Origin: Buxus sempervirens
Lineage: Eukaryota > Streptophyta > Magnoliopsida > Buxales > Buxaceae
Length of the DNA stretch: 64,000 bases
NCBI GenBank assembly: GCA_947561395.2
Contig: OX387184.1
Location: 17,216,205 to 17,280,204 of the forward strand
Reading direction: 5' to 3'
The position numbers and the translations under genes were made by a program. Under the pieces are notes generated by a model. The model was not told the origin of the DNA. It searched no databases and worked only from the letters and a program-made list of their open reading frames with translations. Below, one piece after another: positions 11,404 to 22,390 of the stretch (position 1 is its first letter; each line of letters opens with the position of its first letter).

Positions 11404-14046
11404 CAAAGACCATCGGTGATAAGGGTAATTTTTTTTACTATGTCGAATCTATTTGGAAACCCTAATTTATATTTTCTCCCTAGGAAGCATATTGGCTTCT
11501 ATGATGTAGAGGATTTCACGAAATAGGGCTTAGGCCACCGATATTGTGAAGGTAATCTAAAGATGTTCGGAAGAGCTTTCTCTCTAGGCGTAAATGGTGA
11601 CGAGGAGCCCCCAAATCTCTGATGGTATTGTGTTTTTAAAGGATCAGTCTTCCATCAAATTTTCTTTGGTCCATCTTTGTTTTGATATAGAAGCAAAACG
11701 GTTGATGTGTGCGAGGAGATTTATATGGATTCTAAGGGAAATAATTTAGCTCCTTATCTTTTCATCATACTTGTTCCTTCCTTTAGATTTGTTGAGGCTC
11801 TCTGAACGAAATAGGAGCCCCGATCCGGATGCATTTGATTATGGCAAATTTGAAGCTTGTTAGGAAATAATTTCACATTTCAACCAAAAGACTGAATTTC
11901 TGGCTCTTGAAGAACATAACTTATTTGTGATAGATTTCATATCTTATTTGGGTTAATTCTAGAGTAAATTGAAGTAATGCTTGGATATTGAATGATTAAT
12001 TTTACAAATGTGTAATCTCTTTGTTTTCATGCTTTTCCCAAAATATTTAAATATCTCAAATTGCTTGAGTACCCTGGTTCTGCATCTGTTTACAAATTCC
12101 TTTTTTCCTTTTTTAAATCCTAACAATGAAATGGATTTCTTGAGAAATTTTATTTTCATAGGTAAATAATGCAGGGGATTGCGGGGTCACAACTGATGCT
12201 GGTACTATAAGGGCCTTGGAACTTCATGCTTCTAGGGTAAGCCTCTAACAGGGTGCATATCTTTTTTTTTATTTGTATATATGCCCCATGTCCTGTTAAA
12301 CCTCTCTTAACTTTTGCTATTACTTTGTAATTAACTTTCATCTTTAGTCATTGGTATAGCATTTCTTTTGTATTGCATATATTTATGTCACTATTAATAT
12401 CTATATACAGATATAAATATCGATATGATTGTGCATACCCTGCCACCACGATGAACTAACCTGGAATTTATGAGCCATTGTATAAAGTTTGTTAAATGGT
12501 TTTCAAATCATCTATCATGCAAAGAAAAAAGAAATAAACCAAAGGAAAGAAAAAAAAAAGACAAAAATCTAAATAGGTATGGACTGATCCGTGCATCATT
12601 TTACATATAAGTTTATAAAGTCATTTTACTGGTTAATGCTTGCCTGCATCGCTAAAAGCTTAAAGTGTATTCTATCCATAAGCAATTTCTTTGACTCACA
12701 AAGTTATAATGGTAACCAATACAGCCCTCAGTTTGGCCTAATTAAAAAAAACAAAAACAAAAAAAAAAGGAAAAAAAAAAGGAATTTCAAGTGGGACATA
12801 TCTTGTTTCTCAATTGATTTTGGGTTAGATGTATTTTGGGTTTGTAATGTTGGGTAGTTTTGGCTTATGGTGATAGATTTCGAGGGTCTTTGTTTTTTTT
12901 TTTTTGGTTTATTGATTTGCTTTCCCTCTTTATTTTGGTGGTGACATTGGGTTCCTACTGCAAAATTGGTTAGTTCCAACTACCTCCCCCTTGGTACCGC
13001 TGTCGAATGGACCCATCATGCTTTGGAAACTGTCACGACCTCGTTGAATCACATCCATCGACCTTTTGTGGTAATATTAACAAGACCAATTTGTTTAAAC
13101 ACGACGATTGTTTTGCTTCTCTCACATTTACTTATTTTGCTAAAAAACCTTTTTCCTTTAGTGATGGATGCAATTCAGATAATTGGATCGACTTCTTGTA
13201 TGTTTCTTCATTGTTTTTTTTCCCATTTGTTTTAGATTTTGTGTGTATTAATCTTTTAAGTTTTAGTCTTGGAAACTAAAATCCCAAAATATTATTCAAT
13301 CACTGTGTAATTTTAACAATGTTTAATGAAGTGGTGTTTTAGATTGGTGCAAGTGCATTTGAGGCGAGTTGCTACTAGAATTGGTGGAGACAGAAAATGG
13401 TGTGAAACTAGGCAACGACACTAGAGGAGACAAAGGCCTTGGGTCTTTGGTCTTGCTAATGAGTAGAAATCAAAGAAAGCCGTGGGAGTGAATTAAAAAT
13501 CATCTCGGAGGAATGCAACGACACTGTGCTAGGAATGTTACGTTCATTCCTACCAATGAACAGCCCCAGCCACACATCCAATCCGGGCTGGAAAAAATAT
13601 CATTTTACATCGTCCAATTATTTCAATATCTATTTTTAGGTTTCTAATCATATGTTGCAAGTGTTTAATGCGAATGCAAAGTTATGAAGGGCAGATCCTG
13701 CCAATGCTTTGAAGATTATGATCGCCAAGAACGTATATTAGAAAGTGAGAATATTTGGTGTTTACTCCCTCCTTAGTGCAGCTCTTGCATTGCCTGATGA
13801 TGGGTTGCTACGAATTTCATAGCTAGCTCGTGTGAGTATGTTATCTTTGCAGACAAAGATGAACCCATCAACCACTGAAATCATGTTTTTGTAGATAGTA
13901 ACAATAGAGACCCCGGTAAAGAAGCCTATGAACTCGGGTTTCCACTTATTCAAAAGTAGGGAATGGAGCACATGATCATATTCATTCAATCATCAGCCAT
14001 GTTTGTGTTGTAAGTTTTGTTGAGCAATGTGCAATTAGGTGTTTAT
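11404..14046. other. AT-rich intergenic DNA, no firm gene
   Basis: The composition is AT-rich, with homopolymer runs (T-rich near 12,890, A-rich near 12,540 and 12,750). A short GC-richer island at 12,175-12,240 sits between a CAG and a GGTAAG and could be a remnant exon. A 75-codon frame on the minus strand at 13,762-13,989 resembles no family I know. Confidence 0.4.
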
Positions 14047-14150
14047 GCAACCCACTTCTTTTTCTACTCTTAGAACTCAACTTTCAATGCACCTAACTTC
14101 TTTATCTACTCATAGAACTCAACCACGTCCAATGTAGCTAACTTCTTTAC
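14047..14150. repeat. Short tandem repeat, about three units of 50 bp
   Basis: Three imperfect copies of a unit containing 'acttcttta', 'tctactc' and 'agaactcaac' follow each other. They are diverged, so this is an old minisatellite. Nothing coding is seen from here to 14,810. Confidence 0.5.
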
Positions 14151-14809
14151 CCTTTTTTATCTACCCTAAGAAGCATGGAATTTCAATGTATCTTCAAAAT
14201 TTTCTTCTTGGTCTCTCTTTTTATTTTTTTTGTTTTTTATTTTATTTTCTCCTTGCCTTTTCCCATCTTACAAATACATTATAAAATCCCATACTGGCTG
14301 TACAATGGGTTAGACGATTTGAGTTGGGGTTCTTGGTTTATTGTCTATGACTTATATTATTGTGTTCTCAAACATTAAGATGTATGATATATGAATCATT
14401 TTGAATGTACCAAGCATTACACTTCCCATGATTGATCTACAATACGAACTAAGCATTACATTTGCAGATTAACGTATACATTAAGGAATAATGTAAGAAT
14501 AAATCTACCTTTATCATAGACATGGAACACTACTCTAACTCTCTATGTGAAATTTCTTTATAATATGAATTCTTTTTCTCTACTCCTACCATGTTTCAAG
14601 AAGAACATGATTTTACATGTTCATAAGTCTGCACTTGTTAACATCTCCGGTTCTGAATTTGTTATGATTTATGATACACTTCTAAAGTGAGATAGCTACA
14701 CTTCAGATTTGTGTAAACCTTGTTTTTTAAACAATATGTGAGTCTTTTTTCTCTTAGTTATTATATTAAAATATTTGTTTAAAGCTTCCTTGTTTTTTTC
14801 TCAATAAGC

Positions 14810-15345
14810 ATGGGGTTTTTGCTAGTTTATATAAACAAACCAGCACCCACAGTTATAGTATGAAGAGATTTCTACACTTCATCATTTTATCACTTTCTTC
14901 TAATCTCACTTTACCTCCCGAGGTTTCCAAAATATCTATTTATCACCTTAAAGTTTTCTATGTGTAACAATCTCCCCCTCTTATTACATTATTCAAATCA
15001 AAAAGCAAGATTTATGCCTTGATCACCTAAAATGCCCTTGCGGTAGATGTAAATTGGGTCTAGTTTTTTTTTTTTGGTCTTTTCATTTGAGCTAATTTTG
15101 TAAACACTGAATCGATATGATAATTTTGGTATTTAATTTTAAACAATCAAAATAACAAGAAAATAGTCAAAGTGTGTTTTTCCTCTTGTAAAACTACAGC
15201 AGGAGGGAGATTGTTACACATAACAAACCTCAAGGTGATAAATTGATATTTCAAAAACATCAGGAAGGAAGTAAGATTGTATAAAGCTTTATCCTTTCAT
15301 CTTATATTGATCTAATTGTTTATTACCTTGTATATAGATCTTCTT
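14810..15345. repeat. Inverted repeat with shared promoter-like segment
   Basis: About 70 bases at 14,905-14,975 reappear in reverse complement at 15,205-15,275 (shared cores ttatcacctt and gtgtaacaatctccc), separated by about 230 bp of AT-rich DNA. The left side also carries tatataaacaaaccagcac (14,829), which recurs at 20,334. The right side carries a 'taccttgtatata' phrase that recurs near 19,455 and 20,310. This looks like two head-to-head fragments of a dispersed repeat, possibly LTR-derived. Confidence 0.5.
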
Positions 15346-15711
15346 TCTATATGAAGAACTGATATTCTTTCTTCTTATGGTGTTAATGTTTCAATCCTTA
15401 GCAAGTGTATTCCAGATCTTTAAAGGTTTCAGCCTCCTCTGTGGTGCCTGCTTTTATGTAAGATTTGAATTAGACATTTTTCTTATGAATCACTCAACAA
15501 AGTCTTAAATCTTCTTCTCTCCACTATGTTTTTATAGTGAAAATGGTACCGGTTAGAATCTTTAAGTTGGACAGTCTAGTTTCATGTTTGCTCTATACAT
15601 AGCCTGAGGTATACTTTCAGCAAAACTACCATACAAGTGTGCCACCTAATCCTCAAATTCTGAAAATCCCAGGTTTGGAATCATGGTGTTAGTTGACAAG
15701 ACAATGTAGAA

Positions 15712-15915
15712 ATTAGGGTTGCTTAATGGGTCGGCCTGATACGGCATGGGCTCATTTAGCCCATGACTGGAGGGCCGTAGGCCAAGCAAGACACGACACG
15801 GCCCACTTAGAAGATGGGCCATGTCATGCCTGGCCTGTAACCCAGTACCCCAGGCATGGTTTGACTCCAGGCACAGTTAAGGCCGGGCCGTGTCGAGCCA
15901 AGTAGATTGTCAGTA
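15712..15915. repeat. GC-rich dispersed-repeat fragment, possibly hAT-like end
   Basis: A GC-rich island in AT-rich DNA begins tagggttgcttaatgggtc and consists of many GGCC, GGGCC and cacggcc palindromic words. Such word-rich ends are common in plant hAT-type MITEs. No matching right end or target duplication was found, so it may be truncated. The next 180 bases (15,930-16,110) are A-rich and empty. Confidence 0.35.
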
Positions 15916-16114
15916 GGTCTCGGGTATTTTTTTTTACAAAAAATATAGAAAAATAGAAAAAAGTAAAAAAAAAAAAAACATAGAAAATTATGAAAAAATA
16001 TATTTATTATTTACAAAAATATCGAGATAAAATTTTCTCCAAAAAATTAAATAAATTATTTCTTACAAGTAGAAAAGTAATTTTCTCGTTTCAGGAAAAA
16101 AAAGCAACAAATCA

Positions 16115-16120
16115 TTTATT
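16115..16120 (-). terminator. Candidate poly(A) signal of the receptor kinase gene
   Basis: An AATAAA on the minus strand lies about 250 bases past the kinase stop codon, in a T/A-rich context. This is a plausible 3' UTR length, but it is only a motif match. Confidence 0.35.
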
Positions 16121-16368
16121 CTCAATAGCTCAATAGAATTGGAGAATACAAGCTATATAAGAGTCATATTAGGCGGCATGCCAGCTCCTGTAGTAAAGGC
16201 TGCGCTAGTAATAGCACTGGTTGTGCGATCAATTCCCACTCTCATCAAACTCTAACCCTAATAAGAAAAGATAATGATAAAAATTATTACAATAATCCTA
16301 CTTAACCTATGACTCTACCGGGATATGCCTCGGAGCACGGGTGGGCTCCACTGTCTACATCACAGAAC

Positions 16369-18726
16369 CTATACAGAACTAAGAAATGAAGAAGGACTAG
16401 GAGGCACTGGTATGTCAACAGTACCTTCCAACATCAACACCACCTTCTTCATTGAAGGACGCAGTGATGGTTCATCCTGAATGCACCAGATCCCCACCCT
16501 AACCATCCTTTCTAATTTTCTCTTGTCCACCTCTTCATCACCCACGAGCTTCTGCAACTCACCAGCCTCGAAGCATGTATACACCCAGTCCACCAGAATA
16601 ATCTCATCCTCTGTAAAATTCATGTCCATGTTTCTCCGACAACATATTATCTCTAACAACACAATCCCAAAACTATAAACATCAGCTTTCACTGTAATGG
16701 CTGTTCTTCGGTGCCATTCAGGAGCAACATAGCCCCGCGTCCCTCGGATCCCAGTGAAGGTCTTGGTTTCCTCTGGCTTCAGCATCTTTGCCAAACCGAA
16801 ATCCGAGATCTTTGTGCATCGATTGTCGCCCATGAGTATGTTTTGGGGCTTTATGTCACAGTGAATGATTTGGGTCTCGCATTCTTCGTGTAAGTAAAGG
16901 ATGCCTCTGGCCACGTCCAAAGCGATTCCAACTCTTTCATCCCAACATGGGTGTGTTTCGGGCTTGAAGAGCATATCTGCAAGAGTCCCGTTGCTCATGA
17001 ATTCATACACCAGAAGTCGATTAGGGCCTTCATGGCAATAACCAAGCAATCGAACTAGATTCTTGTGCTGAGTTCTTCCTATCACCTTCATCTCTGTTCG
17101 AAACTCTCTCTCTCCTTGAGCCACGACATTCTCTAATCTCTTAATGGCGACGAGCCTCTGGTTGTTCAATAAGGTCCCTTTAAAAACTATCCCAAAAGAT
17201 CCCCTGCCCAATTCGTCCCTGAAACCGTCGGTTGCTACCTCAAGCTCTTTGTAAGTAAATGATCGTAGAACAACATCCTCTGCTAGGCCAATGTTTTGCT
17301 GTTCTAGGATCCTTTTGTATGCCCAAACGCGATGTCTATGAACAATGACCCCAGAAATTGCTAGGACGATAAATGCGGTAGTGACAAACGAAATACCGAT
17401 AATGAGAATGACAAGTCGTAGCTCTTTCTTCTTCTCTGCTGGTTTTCCTCTCGTTGCAGAATCACCATCGTTGCTTCTCACTGGGGTTTTAGAGCTCACC
17501 TTGACCAACGCCACGGTTGAGTCACCTCCTTGATTTCTTCTCCCGTATCTCAACGGAAGCTTCTGCTTTCTGCACTCTCCATCTTTGAACAACGCTGCAT
17601 CACAGCTACAGTCTTTCAAGCATTCGTCCTTGCAGGCGTCTTTCGTTGTAGATGATAAAACAAAATATGGGTCATTCTCCCAAATGGTATTCTCCACCGT
17701 AAATATGGTGTATCTGCCTTTCTCGCTATTGTTCGGGCAACCCCCTTCATTGAAATTCCTCACGCAGCCCAATTTCTGCTGCGACCGATCGATGAAATCG
17801 AAACCAGGAAGACATTTGCAATCGGGTTCTTGGTCCATGAGAGTGCAGAAACCATTTAGACCGCATAAACCTTTGGGATCACACCCGCTTTTTGGGGATG
17901 AATATTTGATCGACCAGCTGCCATTCCGATCGGAGTCGTGCGAGTACAACCGGAAGATCCCATCTGCATCGAGTTTCAAACGGTATATTGTTCCGTTGGT
18001 GGGACGGGGAAGCTCACCACTAGTAATATTTTGTAGACTGAAACCAGTGCCATTGAGCAAGTAGAGGCGGCCATCATCGTCAAGGTTTAGCGTCACATTA
18101 TCTCCTTGAAATGTAGCAAAAGCCCCATAAGAATATGGGGCAGTGTCCGGAGTTTGCACAGGGTACTGTATAAGATTCCCATCGTTCTGCATCTTAAGCC
18201 GAAAAATCCCCGTTGAAGAATCGGTTTCCGAGAGACCAGAGAAAAGCTCTTTCCCGGCGATCAACCTCTGCCCCTGCAAAAGGGTATCGGTTGGGTAATC
18301 GAAGCTTTGCCATATGACCTTCCGATCAAAATCATAGAGTACGAAGTTGCCCGAGTCCTGCATGGATGCTGAGGAAGCGGATTGGGGGGCATTGATCACT
18401 GTCACTTCGTCCCCGTCCCCCTCCGTTGGTTGTAAGACGAGCCTGCCGTCGCTGGTGAAGAGCAGTGCAACGTCGCTGGAGACCGGTGGATCGTCTCGGT
18501 TGGCCGTCCAGACTAGAGATTTTTCGGGGAATCTAGCAAACCAAATTCCTACGATAAAGCCGTTGCGTTGTGGGTAAAAGCCAAAGGCGAAGAGACCCGA
18601 GGGAGAGAGCCAAGATGAGTTGGTGGTGGGAGACAGGGAAGAACCGTTGGTTATGCTGGATTGAACTTGTTGTGCTGATACGCTAGAGAGTGCAGAGACG
18701 AGAAGAAACAGAAGGATGGCAGCCAT
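16369..18726 (-). CDS. LECRK: G-type lectin S-receptor-like serine/threonine protein kinase (LECRK/RLK1 group)
   Basis: An intact 785-residue, intron-less receptor kinase. A signal peptide (residues 1-18, ending SVSA/QQ) is followed by a B-lectin (bulb-type mannose-binding) domain at about 25-150 (SPSGLFAFGFY, LVWTANRDDPP, SGNFVLYD, WQSFDYPTDTLL). Next come an S-locus glycoprotein-like region, an EGF-like Cys cluster near 285 (CDPKGLCGLNGFC), a PAN-like Cys-rich segment (330-395), one membrane helix (about 438-462) and a kinase domain (about 500-770). Kinase features are LGRGSFGIVFKG, VAIKRL (ATP lysine), HCDIKPQN and SDFGLAKML. HCD replaces HRD, so this is a non-RD kinase, the class often tied to innate immunity. 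Length and single-exon structure are normal for the family. The Met start is supported by the signal peptide directly behind it. It probably acts at the plasma membrane in pathogen or stress perception; the ligand is unknown. Confidence 0.96.
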   Translation of the reverse strand: MAAILLFLLVSALSSVSAQQVQSSITNGSSLSPTTNSSWLSPSGLFAFGFYPQRNGFIVGIWFARFPEKSLVWTANRDDPPVSSDVALLFTSDGRLVLQPTEGDGDEVTVINAPQSASSASMQDSGNFVLYDFDRKVIWQSFDYPTDTLLQGQRLIAGKELFSGLSETDSSTGIFRLKMQNDGNLIQYPVQTPDTAPYSYGAFATFQGDNVTLNLDDDGRLYLLNGTGFSLQNITSGELPRPTNGTIYRLKLDADGIFRLYSHDSDRNGSWSIKYSSPKSGCDPKGLCGLNGFCTLMDQEPDCKCLPGFDFIDRSQQKLGCVRNFNEGGCPNNSEKGRYTIFTVENTIWENDPYFVLSSTTKDACKDECLKDCSCDAALFKDGECRKQKLPLRYGRRNQGGDSTVALVKVSSKTPVRSNDGDSATRGKPAEKKKELRLVILIIGISFVTTAFIVLAISGVIVHRHRVWAYKRILEQQNIGLAEDVVLRSFTYKELEVATDGFRDELGRGSFGIVFKGTLLNNQRLVAIKRLENVVAQGEREFRTEMKVIGRTQHKNLVRLLGYCHEGPNRLLVYEFMSNGTLADMLFKPETHPCWDERVGIALDVARGILYLHEECETQIIHCDIKPQNILMGDNRCTKISDFGLAKMLKPEETKTFTGIRGTRGYVAPEWHRRTAITVKADVYSFGIVLLEIICCRRNMDMNFTEDEIILVDWVYTCFEAGELQKLVGDEEVDKRKLERMVRVGIWCIQDEPSLRPSMKKVVLMLEGTVDIPVPPSPSSFLSSV

Positions 18727-18861
18727 GAAAGACTTATATCCGTTACAACTGCAAATCCTCCACCCGTGTCTTGCCCTTTTGCAACATGACTTATCAAAGT
18801 ACGCGTCGTTGGCATGTTTTGATTAATGGTGGCAGGCCAGACCAGACCAGCAGGGGATTCA

Positions 18862-18881
18862 GGTCAATGCAGAGAAGTCAA
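18862..18881 (-). promoter_or_regulatory. Two W-box cores upstream of the receptor kinase
   Basis: TTGACC (18,862-18,867) and TTGACT (18,876-18,881) lie on the coding strand, 8 bases apart and about 135-155 bases before the start codon. WRKY factors bind TTGAC[C/T], and paired W-boxes are common before defence genes. Evidence is by motif only. Confidence 0.4.
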
Positions 18882-18887
18882 TGTACG

Positions 18888-19475
18888 CTACGTGGTTAGA
18901 TTAAGATTCGAACCATGTTTTTCAATCCAAAGAATTGGTCGATGATCGGAGGTCTGGTAAGCATTGGGCAGCCGGCAGCAGATCAACAGGAGACAAATAA
19001 GTGAAGACGAAGAGCGAACGGAGACAAATAAGTGAAGACGAAGACCGAACGACTTTGAGAGGAGTCCTACAATTAATTATTTTCACCTGGCTCTGTACAC
19101 CAAAGACAAAACAGGGGAAGTGATTGTAAAAGTTGGACGGGTGATCAAATTGAGTTTGATCTCCCTAAGATCATGGAAGAACATGAAATGTTAATTATTT
19201 GATCAGCTACAAGCCTACAACCAATTCTCCCAACTCTAAATCAGTTACAGTGAACTTATTAGTACAAATTTCAAACTATAAAGAGCCTTATATGGAAGCC
19301 TTAGTTGGATGTGATATTTTAGATAAAACTAAAAGTAATGCCAATCTGCAGAATTCTAGCTCAAGCAATAACAGAGCTGATTAGCCTCATTGATTAGTGC
19401 AATCTGTTTTATTTGTTTCCTTGCAAAATTCTTCTTTCTATTATTAATTGTTATTTACCTTGTATATCGATCTAA
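18888..19475. repeat. Tandem segmental duplication, copy A
   Basis: About 590 bp directly upstream of the kinase promoter is repeated at 19,592-20,340 in the same orientation. Shared phrases include tggttagattaagattcgaa, gatcggaggtctggtaagc and tgattagtgcaatctgtttt. Copy A also has an internal tandem duplication of about 30 bp (ggagacaaataagtgaagac, twice at 18,989-19,049). Confidence 0.85.
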
Positions 19476-19591
19476 TCTATATATATCATATCATATATAT
19501 ATTTATATATACTAAAGTAGAATACAAAAAAGCCACATTTTCTCTCCTCCATGTGGACATCCCTTTCTTCCTCCAATGGCCTTTATGGGCC

Positions 19592-20340
19592 CCACGTGGT
19601 TAGATTAAGATTCGAACTATGTTTTCCAATCCAAAGAATTGGTCGATGATCGGAGGTCTGGTAAGCATTGGGCAGCCGGCAGCATATCAACAGGAGACAA
19701 ATAAGTGAAGACGAAGACCAAACGACTTTGAGAGCCCTAGAGTTAATTATTTTCACTTGTCTCTGTACACCAAAGACAAAAACTGGGTAAGTAATTGTAA
19801 AAGTTGGACTGGTGATCAAATTGAGTTTGATCACCCTAATATCATGGAACAACGTGAAATGTTAATTATTTGATCAATTACCAAATGATTGATCCAATTT
19901 ATTGGAGTCCACCGCGTAAACCCTATGTTTCTATCTCAGTCTCCTAAAATCTGTTTCTTTATCAGTTAGCTCATGAATATTCGAATACTTTTTAACTTGT
20001 TCTATCTCTCCTTTTTCCTTTTTAGTTTACTCAACTATTTCAAAAAGGCGAATTAAGATCCAAATAGGAATGGTCCTTTCCTTTTCTTTTTTTTACTAAC
20101 TCTAAATCAGTTACAGTGAACTTAGTACAAATTTCAAATTATGAAGAGCCTATATGGAAGCCTTAGTTGGATGTGATATTTTAGATAAAAGTATTTCCAA
20201 TATGCAGAATTCCAACTCAAACAATAACATAGTTGATTACTCTCCTTGATTAGTGCAATCTGTTTTATTTGCTTCCTCGCAAAATTCTTCTTTCTATTAA
20301 CTGTTTGTTACTTTGTATATCAATCTAATTGTCTATATAA
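19592..20340. repeat. Tandem segmental duplication, copy B
   Basis: The second copy of the 18,888-19,475 segment, with point differences and about 210 bp of extra sequence (about 19,880-20,095) not found in copy A. It ends with tatataaacaaaccagcac, which also occurs at 14,829. The copies are separated by about 115 bp of AT-rich sequence. No reading frame is conserved between them. Confidence 0.85.
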
Positions 20341-20530
20341 ACAAACCAGCACCCACAATTACATCCAACTAAGGTTTCTAAAATATCATTTTGCCATCCA
20401 GTCAAAAGATTCAACCAAGGAGCAAGGAGCTGCTGTTTATAAAAAGTAGATGGAGCTCTAAATCTCTGTAAATGATATATAGGAAGACAACCCGTTGATC
20501 TAATATCTACATACATAGAGCAGTTGCTAT

Positions 20531-20687
20531 AGGGTATGTGAATCGCTGTAGGAGATGCGAATCTATCGCCACCTTTCATCATTGGAACACAATATTGATT
20601 GTGTAGGGTCCTCAAATGAATGGTAGGGGATGTGAATCGCTGTAGGAGATGCGAATCGATCGCCACCTTTCATCATTGGAACACAAT
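20531..20687. repeat. Direct repeat of about 60 bp, two copies
   Basis: The segment from 'atgtgaatcgctgtaggaga' to 'cattggaacacaat' occurs at 20,533-20,592 and again at 20,627-20,686 with only a few differences. The second copy abuts the TIR element that starts at 20,697. Confidence 0.8.
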
Positions 20688-20696
20688 CAAACAATT

Positions 20697-21617
20697 GGGA
20701 TCCTCTAAGGTGGAACTTGTAACCTGCTCCAACCCGTAATCACTGCCACGTTATCAGACCAAACCGCGTTAGGATTTTGGACCAAGGAACTAATTTTAGA
20801 CAGCGTCGACCGAGGAACTAATTTTTTATTCAGTTGAACTTAGTGAAGACGAACTCGTTCTCAAGGAGTTGGATATTTTGAACGAGGACGCGAATGTCTT
20901 TAAATTGATAGGTCCGGTCCTCGTGAAATACGATTTGGCGGAAGCAAACGCTTACGTGTGCAAGAGAATTGAATATGAGCTTGTCAGCATTAACTTCTCT
21001 TTCGCCTTCTTTTACATCCGTTTTTCCCCTTGGTAGTCTCTGTTTTATGGTTTCTTACTGTGTCTCTCTTGTTCATACATGGCATCAAATAATCCCAAAC
21101 TTTGTGATTCGAAAAAACAAAAAAAAAAATATGGCACATTCGGAGACAGAGCTTGGGGCCAGAGGAAAAAAGGAGAAGCAAGCTTGTAGTCAATCCGTTC
21201 AGAAGCCAATCCTCCATCGATCAGGAGGGTGAAACTTTTGTTTGCTGAGAAACATTTTATTTTAGAGGAGAGCCATTGATTCGATCTCTTTTATCGCTAG
21301 GATCTCTTTGTTATCTTGCATTAAAAAGGAAACCAATTTTCTTGTGAAATTTTTTTAGTTGAAATGGAGAGCTTGCTTGCAGAGAGGCGGTGGAGAGGAT
21401 GAAGAGAGGGAAGAAAGCTCTAAAAACGGAGAGAAATGATGCTCGACAGTCAAGGCGCCTAACCTAATAAAAAAATTAATTCTTTGTTTGACACAATCTA
21501 AAATCCTAACGTGGTTCTGTCTGATGATGTGGCAGTGACGGTCTAACTTTGTTGAGGTGGCATCGTATCAGTGGTTACAGGTTGGACTAGGTGACAAGTT
21601 CAACCTTAGAGGATCCC
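20697..21617. mobile_element. Long-TIR DNA transposon (Pack-MULE-like) carrying a prefoldin 6 exon
   Basis: The left end gggatcctctaaggtggaac and the right end (reverse complement gggatcctctaaggttgaac) begin arms of about 80 bp on the left and 110 bp on the right. The arms share cttgt[a/c]acct, gtaa[t/c]cactg, atcagac and cgttaggatttt; the right arm has about 35 bp extra. The element is 921 bp and has no transposase, and it carries a piece of a host chaperone gene (next entry). Long TIRs around captured host exons are the hallmark of Pack-MULEs. I could not find a clean 9-bp target duplication, so the superfamily is inferred. Confidence 0.7.
20845..20976 (+). pseudogene. PFD6: Prefoldin subunit 6 exon fragment inside the TIR element
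   Basis: Forty-four codons read as the central helix and hairpin region of prefoldin subunit 6: ELVLKELDILNEDANVF, KLIGPVLVKYDLAEANA and KRIEY match the family in order and spacing. Changes at usually conserved places (Tyr and Cys where the family has Gln/Asn and Arg) suggest loss of constraint. Prefoldin 6 is part of the six-subunit co-chaperone that passes actin and tubulin to the CCT chaperonin. Both ends stop abruptly, so only one exon was captured. It is in the sense direction with respect to a 264-base open frame starting at 20,969 that belongs to no known family. It is not a functional gene. Confidence 0.9.
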
Positions 21618-21773
21618 GATCGTAATTCGAGCATCTCCTTATGAAATCTGGAGATGAGGCTACCGTTAGGCCTGATATGATGGCGAGGAGTTATTCTTGT
21701 ACAGAATTACCATCCGCAACAAGCCCGATAAAAAGAAATGTTGGGTTGTAAGTTGTAACAAGGGCTAATCTTC

Positions 21774-22232
21774 ATGGACCTCTTAATAGCCAAGCATGGG
21801 AATGCTGACTGGTGTGTTCTTCGTAGGCTCGTAGCAATGGAGTGGGCTTTGTCGCAGCTATGGTATTCTTTGCAAGAGAAGAGAGGGTGTTTTTGCAGCA
21901 ATGAAGAGGGTTTGGTCGGTGCTTGTTCTGGCAGTTTTGTTCTTCATAGCAACGGAGAGAGTTTTGCCGGTGCTGGTTCTGGCGGCTATGTTATTCTTCA
22001 TAGGAGAAGAGGTGGTGTTCTTCGCAACAAAGAAGAGGCTTGCGTAGGTGTTGGTTTCAGCGGTGGCAGTGTTCTTCACAAGAGAAGAGAGGGTGTTCTT
22101 CGCAGGAAAAGGCTGAATAACTTCTTCGCCTTGTCAACTCCTGTAACTACTGTCATGCATCGCAGAACCTCTGGAGGTGAGTTCGGAACAAGATCATTAC
22201 TTACTCTCAAAACAAATCACTATGTAGGCTAA
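21774..22232 (+). other. Repetitive ORF, unknown
   Basis: A 152-codon frame covers a GC-richer block with internal repeats of about 60-80 bp (phrases 'gttcttc', 'gaagaga' and 'ggtgttggt' recur), giving a Gly- and Val-rich product with repeated VLH and RRREGV-like words. The frame is probably kept open by the repeat composition. I do not recognise a family. The region sits between two TIR elements (20,697-21,617 and 22,391-23,447). Confidence 0.3.
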
Positions 22233-22390
22233 ATAGATACTTCCATCATTTAATTTGGCTGACAAGATTATAATTTTGTGTGCATTTCTTTGTTATTTTA
22301 ACTCTTGAAGAAATTGTTGAAGAAATTGTTTCTTAATGGCATGGAAGTAGGTTAAGATGTAATGGAAGCAAATCCTCTGCGATGCAGGTG

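Noticed and set aside
12728-12979. Minus-strand frame with a Lys-rich start and a Phe/Leu tail
   Set aside because: Made by A/T homopolymer runs; no conserved feature.
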